The notes under the pieces: generated by a model
Told to the model about the DNA's origin: nothing
The model's database searches: none
What the model saw: only the letters and a program-made list of their open reading frames with translations
Shown here: piece after piece, positions 49,856-58,742 of the stretch
Layout: every line of letters begins with the position of its first letter
Position numbering within the stretch: the stretch's first letter is position 1
Translations under genes and position numbers: made by a program
Source of the DNA: Lentisphaerota bacterium
GTDB lineage: Bacteria > Verrucomicrobiota > Lentisphaeria > Victivallales > Victivallaceae
DNA length: 64,000 nt
Assembly (NCBI GenBank): GCA_015061885.1
Contig: SUVS01000002.1
Location: 62,001-126,000, forward strand
Direction of reading: 5' to 3'

Positions 49856-50983
49856 ATGGAAATAAAAATCACCCAAGACAGTTATCAGGCATTGCAGCAG
49901 GCGATCAACGAAGTTTCCGCCAATGGCGGCGGCAGAGTTTCTGTGGAGTGCAGTATAAATAATGCCCATACCATTTACCTCAAAAGCAATGTCGAACTGC
50001 ATATAGCACATAATGCAGTCATTACCGGTTCAGCCGATCACCGCGATTACGACGACTTTAATCCGCCGGAACTTTGCGGCATCAAGCCCGAAAAATACAA
50101 TCACACGCTGATTGCCGCCGTCAATGCCGGAAATATTGCCATAACCGGCAGCGGTACATTGGCGATCCCCGGTGCAAAGTTTTATGACGAAAGCACTTTC
50201 AACGGCAGGTTTTTTGCCAAACCGGCCACGCCGCGGCCGCGTATATTGCATCTGGTCGATTGCAGCGATGTGCTTTTGAGCGATACACTTTACAAAGACG
50301 CTCCGTGCTGGACGATTTGGCTCTCCGGCTGTAACCGCGTAACGCTAAAAGGTTTACGCGTTGAAGGCGATCAGCGGATGATAAATAACGACGGCATTGA
50401 TATTGACGGTTGCCGGGATGTTACCGTTTCCGACTGCCGGGTAAAGACTTGCGACGATTGTCTGATATTGCGTGCCATGCCGCGTGATAAAGAGGTGGTT
50501 TGCGAAAATGTGGTATTTACCAACTGTTTGCTCTCCAGTGCGTGTCAGGGTATCCGCATCGGCTGTCCCTCCGACGATATTATCCGCAACTGCCGTTTCA
50601 GCAATATGGTGCTGGATTGTCCCGGCAACGGCATAAATATCGACAACCCGGTGCGTTATCTGAAAGAGGGCTGTAACGGAAAACTGGATTTGAGCAACAT
50701 AACTTTTGCTCACATGACCATAAATTCCGGCTGGCTGCCGATACGGCTGGGCGTGGATGACGGAGTAAAACTGCGGAGCATACGCAATCTGGTCTTTGAC
50801 GATATAATAATGCAGTCAAGTTACCCCTGCGACTTCCACGGTTCGGCAGAAACCACCCCCGAAAACATCACTTTACGGAACATAAAATACATTCAGACCG
50901 CCCCCAACGAACGCGAAAGCAATTTCATAGTAAGAAAGTGCCGCCGCTTCCGGATGGAAAATGTAGAACTCGATACCATGTAA
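49856..50983 (+). CDS. Glycoside hydrolase family 28 (polygalacturonase-like)
   Basis: Parallel beta-helix repeats; NNDGIDIDGCRDVTVSDCRVKTCDDCLILRA and ACQGIRIGCPSDDIIRNCRFSN resemble the GH28 NTDG/DD/GxxxG regions. Confidence 0.8.
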   Translation: MEIKITQDSYQALQQAINEVSANGGGRVSVECSINNAHTIYLKSNVELHIAHNAVITGSADHRDYDDFNPPELCGIKPEKYNHTLIAAVNAGNIAITGSGTLAIPGAKFYDESTFNGRFFAKPATPRPRILHLVDCSDVLLSDTLYKDAPCWTIWLSGCNRVTLKGLRVEGDQRMINNDGIDIDGCRDVTVSDCRVKTCDDCLILRAMPRDKEVVCENVVFTNCLLSSACQGIRIGCPSDDIIRNCRFSNMVLDCPGNGINIDNPVRYLKEGCNGKLDLSNITFAHMTINSGWLPIRLGVDDGVKLRSIRNLVFDDIIMQSSYPCDFHGSAETTPENITLRNIKYIQTAPNERESNFIVRKCRRFRMENVELDTM

Positions 50984-51094
50984 AACGCCATACGGAATGG
51001 TGTCGTAAGGCGGACACCGGTGTGCTACCCCGCACACTACTGCCCGCTTGCCGTGCCGTAGTGCAACAAAGGCGGGCGAACCGGCAACAAGCAC

Positions 51095-51126
51095 AAAAAA
51101 AATGACGGATCACTCCGTCATTTTTT
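51095..51126. terminator. Bidirectional terminator between GH28 and thyX
   Basis: AAAAAATGACGGA-TCAC-TCCGTCATTTTTT. Confidence 0.85.
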
Positions 51127-51165
51127 CGTCATTTATCCGTCACTTGAGCTTTTTACGCTCAAAAA

Positions 51166-51891
51166 TCACCAGGTCTGCCCCTGTTTTTCGTAATAAGCAG
51201 CCACATGCGGCACGATCGGTTTGATGAGCTTTTTGATGGCTTGGGCGTATTCGCGGATCTCCACCTGTGCGTGGTCGCTGTCGCGCAATTCCAGGAAGTG
51301 CAGCAGATTGGAAAGATCCACCGTTCCCCAGAAAGTTACCATCATGTTCTGCGGCAGGACCCCGCGGGCCTGTTCGCGGCAGACACCGCCCTCGAGCAGC
51401 TGATTGTAAAGAGCAAGGCTTGCTTCGTTATGTTTGCGGATGGCTTCCACCAGTTCGGGAGCTTTGAAATTTTCATCCACATAAGAAGCCTGCCGGTTGT
51501 TGGTGCTCTGCTTACGCAACTCTGTGGGGTTGAAACACTCCAGGTCGATTTCCGTATAACGCCGGGAGATCTCGTTGTAACTCCAGGTGCGGTGGCGGTG
51601 CCACTGGCCGCGGACAAAAAGCGGGCAATGGATGCTGAAGGTAAAGACCAGGTGTTCCAGCGGACTGGTGTGGCGGTTGGCGATCAGATACTCTAAAAGA
51701 GCTTCGTCGCGGGCGTCGATTTCGGTTTTGATCTTGCCGAAACTTACGCGGGCGGCGTTGACGATGGTAGCTTCGCTGCCGAGATGGTCGATCAGACCCA
51801 CCCAGCCCTGGCCGTCAAGAACTTTAACATGGTTTGCCGGCGGAACATTGAGATGCTGCTGCATGGTGTAAAACCCTTTCCTTGTATTCAT
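51166..51891 (-). CDS. thyX: FAD-dependent thymidylate synthase
   Basis: RHTSPLEHLVFTFSIHCPLFVRGQWHRHRTWSYNEISRRYTEI (ThyX motif RGQWHRHR). Confidence 0.95.
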   Translation of the reverse strand: MNTRKGFYTMQQHLNVPPANHVKVLDGQGWVGLIDHLGSEATIVNAARVSFGKIKTEIDARDEALLEYLIANRHTSPLEHLVFTFSIHCPLFVRGQWHRHRTWSYNEISRRYTEIDLECFNPTELRKQSTNNRQASYVDENFKAPELVEAIRKHNEASLALYNQLLEGGVCREQARGVLPQNMMVTFWGTVDLSNLLHFLELRDSDHAQVEIREYAQAIKKLIKPIVPHVAAYYEKQGQTW

Positions 51892-52164
51892 GTAAAATGA
51901 AACTCATTTTGTCAACAGCAAATTTAACACCACAGCATTGCAAAATCAAATAAAATTCACGAATAATCCCGCATAATATGAAAAAATATAAAAAAATTCA
52001 ATGTTTTTGCAAAAATTTTGCTGTGTAATATTGCAAAAATCGCTTCCAAGTGCTATTTTGTAAAACACGGATTATTGTCGGGATGATTTTTCAATTCCGA
52101 AAAACCGTTGAAAACTGTGATTGCACAACCATTAAACATATATAATAAAAAAGGAGAAACAAAA

Positions 52165-52944
52165 ATGGCTCGTAAAGTTATCGTTGCCGGCAACTGGAAA
52201 ATGAACAAAACTGCTGCTGAAGGCGTTGCATTGGTAAATGCCCTCAAACCGCTGGTCGCTGATGTTTGCAGCTGCTGTGCCGAAATCGTCGTCTGCCCCA
52301 CCTTCACCACTCTTTCCGCCGTGGTTGAAGCCTGCAAAGGCAGCAATGTCAAAGTCGGTGCCCAGAACGTGCATTGGGCAGAATCCGGTGCTTTCACCGG
52401 CGAAATCTCCGCTGCTATGCTCAAAGAAGCCGGTGTTGAATATGTTATTCTCGGCCACAGCGAACGCCGCCAGTACTTCGGCGAAACCGACGCCACGGTC
52501 AACAGCCGCCTGAAGGCCGCCATCGCCGCCGGACTGAAACCCATCGTCTGCATCGGCGAAACTCTGGAAGAACGCGAAGGCAACAAGACCGAAGCCGTGT
52601 TGGGCAAACAGCTTGAAGATGGTTTGAAAGACCTCGATGCCGCCACCGTTGGTGCATTGGTTCTGGCTTACGAACCGGTCTGGGCAATCGGTACCGGCAA
52701 GACCGCCACTCCCGAAATGGCACAGGAAACCCACGCCTTCATCCGTAACAAGATCGCTGATCTGTTCGGCAAAGAAGCCGCTGAAAATATCCGTATTCAG
52801 TACGGCGGCAGCATGAAGCCGGAAAATGCCGAAGAACTCGTCCGTCAAGTTGACATCGACGGCGGTCTGATCGGCGGTGCCGCTCTCAAGGCCGACAGCT
52901 TTGCTGATCTGGTCAAGAATGCGATCAAGGGTGCCGGTTGCTGA
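52165..52944 (+). CDS. tpiA: Triosephosphate isomerase
   Basis: VIVAGNWKMNKT, VILGHSERRQYFGE, VLAYEPVWAIGTGKTATPEMAQE; AAGGAG RBS before ATG 52165. Confidence 0.96.
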   Translation: MARKVIVAGNWKMNKTAAEGVALVNALKPLVADVCSCCAEIVVCPTFTTLSAVVEACKGSNVKVGAQNVHWAESGAFTGEISAAMLKEAGVEYVILGHSERRQYFGETDATVNSRLKAAIAAGLKPIVCIGETLEEREGNKTEAVLGKQLEDGLKDLDAATVGALVLAYEPVWAIGTGKTATPEMAQETHAFIRNKIADLFGKEAAENIRIQYGGSMKPENAEELVRQVDIDGGLIGGAALKADSFADLVKNAIKGAGC

Positions 52945-52964
52945 CGAAGTAAAGTCAAAAATAA

Positions 52965-52985
52965 GCCCCGCAACTGTTGCGGGGC
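52965..52985 (+). other. GC-rich hairpin between tpiA and secG
   Basis: GCCCCGCAA-CTG-TTGCGGGGC, no T-run; possible mRNA processing/attenuation element. Confidence 0.5.
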
Positions 52986-53006
52986 GTAACCGAATGGGTA
53001 TTTCTC

Positions 53007-53381
53007 ATGGAAGTATTGATGACAATATTGTATGCACTGGTGATCGTAGTGGCATTGCTGTTGGCGATCCTGATTCTGATCCAGCCCTCCAAGTCCGGCG
53101 GTTTCGGTACTGTTTTCGGCGGGGTGGGCGAATCGGTTTTCGGAGCCCGTGCCGGCAGTCACCTCACCAAAGCTACGGTGGTGCTGACTGTGATTTTCTT
53201 TTTGCTGGCGTTGACTCTGGCATCGCTGATCGGTCACAGCCGCAGCGGTAAATCGCTGGTTGATGAAGTTGCCGACGAACCGGCAGTGCAGAAGGCAGTT
53301 CCCGTAGCGGCGGCAGACGCTAAAGCTGCGGCTCCGGCAAAAGCTCCGGAGAAAGCGGCAGAAAAGAAAACTGTCAAATAA
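53007..53381 (+). CDS. secG: Preprotein translocase subunit SecG
   Basis: LYALVIVVALLLAILILIQPSKSGGFGTVFGGVGESVFGARAGSHLTKATVVLTVIFFL. Confidence 0.9.
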   Translation: MEVLMTILYALVIVVALLLAILILIQPSKSGGFGTVFGGVGESVFGARAGSHLTKATVVLTVIFFLLALTLASLIGHSRSGKSLVDEVADEPAVQKAVPVAAADAKAAAPAKAPEKAAEKKTVK

Positions 53382-53740
53382 AAAATCGTGAATAATTGTT
53401 TCAGGAGTTTCTTAACTGCTGAAAATTGTTCGTTCAGGGTAACGGAAAAACGGCAAAAAAATAGTTTTTTTGTCATTTTTCCGGGAAAAATCATATTTTA
53501 TTGCGGAATTTTGCTGATTTGACAGTAAAATGAGTTGCAATAATCGTAAAAAAGGAATATTGTAACCTTGTTCATTTCAGCTTTCATGAAAAATGGAAGC
53601 GAAAAGTCAGGTGCGGTGCAGGGGGTGAAACTGCGGCAGGTATGCCGGAACCCTGATGGATTAGGAAACAAACGCATACATGCCGGAAAGCTGTATGGCG
53701 ATAACAAAAAAGTGAATACGGGTAACAGAGCGCAGTAGAT

Positions 53741-55606
53741 ATGATAAAAGACACTTCAGTTCTTACTATTGATGTCGGTGGAAATTGTCTTAAAGTGGCA
53801 GAATTCTTTGCCGGCGAAAACAATGACGGTGTAACCCTGGTCAAATATGCCATAAAAGAGCTTTCTACAGAACTTGCTGAAGAGAGCTTTGTTGATGCTT
53901 TCAGACAGGCTTTTACTGAAATCATTCAGGAAAATGATTTTTCCTCGAACCAGGTGCGTGTTGCCATAAGCAGTCTGCATGCGTTTCAGCGGTTGAGCAA
54001 GCTGCCGCCGTTGCTGGGGAACCGTGCCCGTGCGGCAGCGGTGGTGGAAGGCGAAGCAAAACTGACCGTGCCTTACCCGTTGGACGAAGTTATCTGGGAT
54101 TATCAGCTCATCAAGCATACCAAAGTTTTTGAAGTTGATGCTGAACCTACCGGCGATATGGATGCACCGGTGGAAAAAATTACCGAAACAGTTGAAGAAC
54201 TTGAAGCCCTTTTTGTGGCAGTAAAAGAGGATTTGGCTTCGGAAATAGCCGAAGTATTGCTGGATGCCGACTTTGAAGTCCTTTCCATAGAAGTATCACC
54301 TACGGCACTTTACAATGCCGCCAGTGCCAATATGTATGGTAAAGAATATTGCGATATGATCCTTGATTTGGGCGGCCGAGGATCGAATTTGATCATCATG
54401 GACGGCAACCGGGTGTTTGTCCGAGCCATTCCAATTGGCGGCAATACGATAACCCAGCAGATCGCCAAAGAATTTTCCATTGGTATTGACGATGCCGAAG
54501 AAATGAAGCGTAAGCACGGATTTGTTGCTCTGGGCGGTGCTTATGATGATGCTGATTCCGAAGTGGCGGCTACTATTTCCAAGATCGCCCGAAATGTCAT
54601 GACCCGTCTGCATGGCGAGATCAACCGTTCGATCAATGCATGGCGTTCCATGCACGGTGGTAACCGTCCGCAGCGGTTGTTTATTTCCGGCGGCAGTTCG
54701 ATCATACCTTATGCACCGCACTTTTTGAACGAAAAGCTCCGTCTGGAAGTAAACTTCCTCAATACCTTCCCGGTGATCGGGATTGCCGAAACTGTGGATA
54801 AGCAGGCGTTGCAGGAAACGGCCCACCTTTTCCCGCCCATGATCGGTATGGCTATCAGACACATCCGAACCTGTCCGATCGAAATATCATTGATTCCGCA
54901 GATCATTCAGTCAGCCCGTGATCTTGAGCGTAGAAAGCCCTATTTTTACTTGAGTGCGGCATGTGCGTTACTGCTGTTGCTGGTGTTCTACGGCGGGGTC
55001 AGTGCCAACAGTTATTTCCATAAACGGTTGACCGAAAATAACGCTCATACTTTGCAGGAAGCCAAACAGGCAAAAAATATGCTCCGCAATGCCAAGCGGG
55101 AATTGGACGATACTAAAGGTTCTTACGAGGCTTTGCGTGATGTTGCCCGAAGCCGCAATCAGTGGACAGCAGTGTTGAATGAATTGCAGGCATGTACACC
55201 GAAACACATGTGGTTTACCCAGATAGATGGTGTGAATGCTTTTGAAGATCCCGGTGCAGCACCGGCACCGGCCGCCAATCCGGATATGGGCATGGAGCCG
55301 CCGCCGGAAGACCCCGGCATGATGGAGGAACCCAGTGGCCCGACAGCTCCGCCGCAGGAAATCAAATGGCTGCGTTTGAAAGGTCATTCGCTGGTGATGG
55401 CAGACGACAACTCCAAGGCAGTGGAAGATATTTTCCAGGAAAATCTGTTTGAGAGTTCCAAGAAAGAAAACAGTGTGTTCAATGTCAAAAAGGAAGAAAA
55501 CCGCATCAACGGCTACAAGATCCCCGCTTTGACATTGGGTTCCGGTAATGATAATGTAACGAGCTTTGTGATTTATGTAGAGCTCAGAAATCCTATCAAG
55601 CAGTAA
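53741..55606 (+). CDS. PilM-like actin-fold pilus assembly protein with a PilN-like C-terminal TM/coiled-coil extension
   Basis: VLTIDVGGNCLKVAEF, DLGGRGSNLIIMDGNRVFVRAIPIGGNTITQQIA; C-term TM YFYLSAACALLLLLVFYGGV then coiled coil and WTAVLNELQACTPKHMWFTQI. Confidence 0.82.
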   Translation: MIKDTSVLTIDVGGNCLKVAEFFAGENNDGVTLVKYAIKELSTELAEESFVDAFRQAFTEIIQENDFSSNQVRVAISSLHAFQRLSKLPPLLGNRARAAAVVEGEAKLTVPYPLDEVIWDYQLIKHTKVFEVDAEPTGDMDAPVEKITETVEELEALFVAVKEDLASEIAEVLLDADFEVLSIEVSPTALYNAASANMYGKEYCDMILDLGGRGSNLIIMDGNRVFVRAIPIGGNTITQQIAKEFSIGIDDAEEMKRKHGFVALGGAYDDADSEVAATISKIARNVMTRLHGEINRSINAWRSMHGGNRPQRLFISGGSSIIPYAPHFLNEKLRLEVNFLNTFPVIGIAETVDKQALQETAHLFPPMIGMAIRHIRTCPIEISLIPQIIQSARDLERRKPYFYLSAACALLLLLVFYGGVSANSYFHKRLTENNAHTLQEAKQAKNMLRNAKRELDDTKGSYEALRDVARSRNQWTAVLNELQACTPKHMWFTQIDGVNAFEDPGAAPAPAANPDMGMEPPPEDPGMMEEPSGPTAPPQEIKWLRLKGHSLVMADDNSKAVEDIFQENLFESSKKENSVFNVKKEENRINGYKIPALTLGSGNDNVTSFVIYVELRNPIKQ

Positions 55607-55621
55607 CGGGGGCACTCTTAA

Positions 55622-57400
55622 ATGAATAGATTTATCAAGAAAAATTTGTTTCTGGTCGGTGTTCTGGCAATTTCCGGAGCCGGTATATTGATTCTTCTGG
55701 GTATGTCGGCGGTAAAGTTCTTTGAAATGAATAAATACCAGGCTGAAACCGAAAAGATGACCAGCGATTTGGAAGAATTGAACAATCGCATGAGAACGCC
55801 GATCCCGCCGTTCAGAAAGAATGTGAAGTTTATCCAGGAAGATACCGAAGGTTATAAAAAGCTCAAAAAATCCATCCACGGCTATTTCGGTCACACTCTG
55901 CAGGATGCTATGACGGTGTTTGTAGTTGACTTGCGTAAACAGTCGATGGAAAGGCTTATATCGCTCGGCGAAATGTTTGACAAATCTCCGGAGCTTGCCA
56001 ATCTGAAGAAAGAGTTTGCTTCTGCCGTTGCAATGTGGGATAAATGTCTGGCTGCCATCGATAAAGGCACTGCCGATCTCTTCAAGGCTTACAGAGATGT
56101 GAAACGCGTTGAAGATGAAGAAGATACCCAGGAAGGCAGAGCCCGTGCCATTGCCGCCCAGCAGAAGAAGATTGCCGACATGATAAATGTAAACGACAAT
56201 TTGATTGTTCAGAAAGCCGGGATTCTGGCGGCAATGGATAAATCTTACAACGGTTTGCTGAAATACTTTGCCGACAAAGTTGCCGACGGCGAAAAAAATG
56301 AGGAATATAAAAAGTGGGCTGCCGGAAATAAAGATGATGCCAAAGAGTTGGAATTTTACTATGGTATCTGCCGCCAGAATCTGACAGTGGATGTGTTGCG
56401 CGATACCTTTGTTGAATACTGGGAGCAGGTCAAACACCTCGGCGGCCCGCGTCAGCAGACTTACCGCAACTTCCGTCTGGAACGCGGTGCAACACTTGAA
56501 CAACCGGCAAACAGCAAGAATAAACCTGTGCTTTGGGATACTGATATGTGGAACAATGCCAGAGATAAGTTCAAGGTTGCCGCCCAGAAGAGTATGCTGG
56601 AAAAGATCGACGAGAAGAATCTGGAAGAAATCTTTCTGTCGGCATTCGGTTTGCCGCGTGATCTTGCTAAAAATGCTATCCTTGTGGAAGCTCACAACAG
56701 CAAGATGCGTGAACTGGTCAGAGAAAAACTGGAAAAAGGCAATGTTTTTGTTACCGGGGTGAACTTTGGTCAGGAACAGCTTGAGCTTATCAAGTCCAAC
56801 AAAGGTTTTATTGATTCCGGCAACACCCGTACCGTGGCAGCTGCCAACAGTACGGGTACATCTTCCAATGAAAATGCCGGAGGTGCATCGAGTTCCATAC
56901 TTACTGCTGAGCCGTCAGATGTGGTTCGGAACTGGGAGATCATCGGTGATATTGCACAGCGTATTGTAAATGCCAATATTGACTCGCTGGAAGGATTCTC
57001 GTATGTCAACCTTGCCGGCGACAGCAGCAATGGCAATTACAGGAAATACACCTACATTATAACTCTGGTCAGCCGCGAAAGTCAGGTGCGTGCTTTCATG
57101 CAATTGCTTGCCGATGCCTACAAAGACAACCGCATGTATGTAATCAAACGCTTTTCCATGCAGAAGCAGGAAGATCAGATACAGGATATAATCGATTATG
57201 CCAGCGGTATCATAGGCAAAGAAGAAGCTGCTGACAATAAGGATAATTCAGGTTCTGGCGATAACAAAAATGTGCAGGTCAAAACTGCCTATTTCAAAGA
57301 AACGAAAAATTATCCCGAATGTGTTGCCGGCCGCAGTACGCTGTGCCGGGCAACGCTGGTGATCGATTATGTGGAAGCAACTGGCAATCAACTGAAATAA
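55622..57400 (+). CDS. Membrane-anchored coiled-coil protein, PilO/Amuc_1100-like by position and architecture
   Basis: N-terminal TM then coiled coil; lies between pilM-like and secretin genes. Confidence 0.55.
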   Translation: MNRFIKKNLFLVGVLAISGAGILILLGMSAVKFFEMNKYQAETEKMTSDLEELNNRMRTPIPPFRKNVKFIQEDTEGYKKLKKSIHGYFGHTLQDAMTVFVVDLRKQSMERLISLGEMFDKSPELANLKKEFASAVAMWDKCLAAIDKGTADLFKAYRDVKRVEDEEDTQEGRARAIAAQQKKIADMINVNDNLIVQKAGILAAMDKSYNGLLKYFADKVADGEKNEEYKKWAAGNKDDAKELEFYYGICRQNLTVDVLRDTFVEYWEQVKHLGGPRQQTYRNFRLERGATLEQPANSKNKPVLWDTDMWNNARDKFKVAAQKSMLEKIDEKNLEEIFLSAFGLPRDLAKNAILVEAHNSKMRELVREKLEKGNVFVTGVNFGQEQLELIKSNKGFIDSGNTRTVAAANSTGTSSNENAGGASSSILTAEPSDVVRNWEIIGDIAQRIVNANIDSLEGFSYVNLAGDSSNGNYRKYTYIITLVSRESQVRAFMQLLADAYKDNRMYVIKRFSMQKQEDQIQDIIDYASGIIGKEEAADNKDNSGSGDNKNVQVKTAYFKETKNYPECVAGRSTLCRATLVIDYVEATGNQLK

Positions 57401-57418
57401 CTCAATGGCGGTGGAATT

Positions 57419-58690
57419 GTGGATATAATCAAGAAGCATTATGAAAAATTTGTACTTGGCTTTCTGTTGCTGAGTTTTGTGGTGGCACTCATTTACCTTT
57501 TGCAGATCATGAGTTCTACGCATGATACAAGTTCCGGCAACCGGGCTGCCGCCAAAAATGCTCTGGTCATCGAGCGGGAGAATCAGCCGTACAGATTCAA
57601 CTGTACGAATGAGAAGTTTTCGGTTGCCGGACAGAGCAAGGAGCTTGTCTGGCAGACTCGTCAGGGTGAAGGTTTGATCGGTTACGGCCGTCCCGGTCTG
57701 GTTGTGCCGGTGAAGATGTTGCGTTGTTCGCAGTGCAAAAAGATCATGCCGTGGGCACAACTGCGTAAAAACGATATGCGTTGCCTCTTTGAAGCATGTT
57801 CACAGGATTTGCGGGATCCCGGCGAACCGGAAGATTATGAAAAGCAGCTTGCCAACTTTGACAGCGACGGCGATGACATGCCCGACCGTTACGAAATACG
57901 CCTCGGCTTGAATCCCGGTTCATCCGAAGATGCCGATCAGGATAAAGACGGCGATAATTTTTCCAACTGGTTCGAGTATTACTGCAAAACCAACCCCAAC
58001 GATCCCAAGAGTCTGCCGACACTGGATAAGATGCTGTTTTTGAGCAATATTGAGGCGGTGAAACTGCCGATCAAACTCAACCGTATAACGGCGATAGACC
58101 CGAATAATAAAAATACATTCAAGATTTTTCTGACCATATTGAATCGCGATGTTTCAATGACAATAAGAGCGTCTTTTAATCTGTATGGCAAACGCTATAC
58201 GATTGTAGATGCTGTAAAACGCAATACCACCAAACAGAGTACCAGTTTTGCCCAGCAGGAAGATGATTCCACGATCTGGCTGATGCCGCAGGATGGCAAA
58301 AAAGATTCCGACCGTATCGAAGTGCGGGCCGGAAAAGATGTATATGACAACAAGACCCGCAAGGCAGTTATCCGCGATGTGCGTACACCCAATAAACGCA
58401 GAAGCAATTTGACTGTGGGCAGAGAGTTCAAACTCAAAAACAACATCACCGGTAAGGATACAGTGAACTTCAAGGTGGTCGCAGTCGCCGAAAAAACCGT
58501 TGATCTTGAATATATGCTTGACAAGACCCCCTGTAAGATAACGTTGGAATTGGTCAAGTCCGGCAGCATAAAGTATGAGCGTTTCAAAAAGGCTTATGTG
58601 AAGAGTGATGCCAATAAAACAGACAGAGTACAGCCGGATGAGGAACAGCCGCAACCCCGGCGTCGTTCCGTCCGCAGTCGCCGCCGTTAA
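57419..58690 (+). CDS. Membrane-anchored protein with Cys-pair motif and TSP3/EF-hand-like calcium motifs in the pilus operon
   Basis: GTG start; TM; CSQCKKIMPWAQLRKNDMRCLFEAC; DSDGDDMPDRYEIRLGLNPGSSEDADQDKDGDNFSNWFEYY. Confidence 0.6.
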   Translation: MDIIKKHYEKFVLGFLLLSFVVALIYLLQIMSSTHDTSSGNRAAAKNALVIERENQPYRFNCTNEKFSVAGQSKELVWQTRQGEGLIGYGRPGLVVPVKMLRCSQCKKIMPWAQLRKNDMRCLFEACSQDLRDPGEPEDYEKQLANFDSDGDDMPDRYEIRLGLNPGSSEDADQDKDGDNFSNWFEYYCKTNPNDPKSLPTLDKMLFLSNIEAVKLPIKLNRITAIDPNNKNTFKIFLTILNRDVSMTIRASFNLYGKRYTIVDAVKRNTTKQSTSFAQQEDDSTIWLMPQDGKKDSDRIEVRAGKDVYDNKTRKAVIRDVRTPNKRRSNLTVGREFKLKNNITGKDTVNFKVVAVAEKTVDLEYMLDKTPCKITLELVKSGSIKYERFKKAYVKSDANKTDRVQPDEEQPQPRRRSVRSRRR

Positions 58691-58742
58691 TCAACAGAGA
58701 ATAAAATATAATAGAATAAATTATAGATAAGGGAATCCGTGC

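Noticed and set aside
53580-53740. c-di-GMP riboswitch upstream of pilM
   Set aside because: Lacks the GEMM conserved CACGCACAGGGCAAACC / GGACGCAAAGCC segments.
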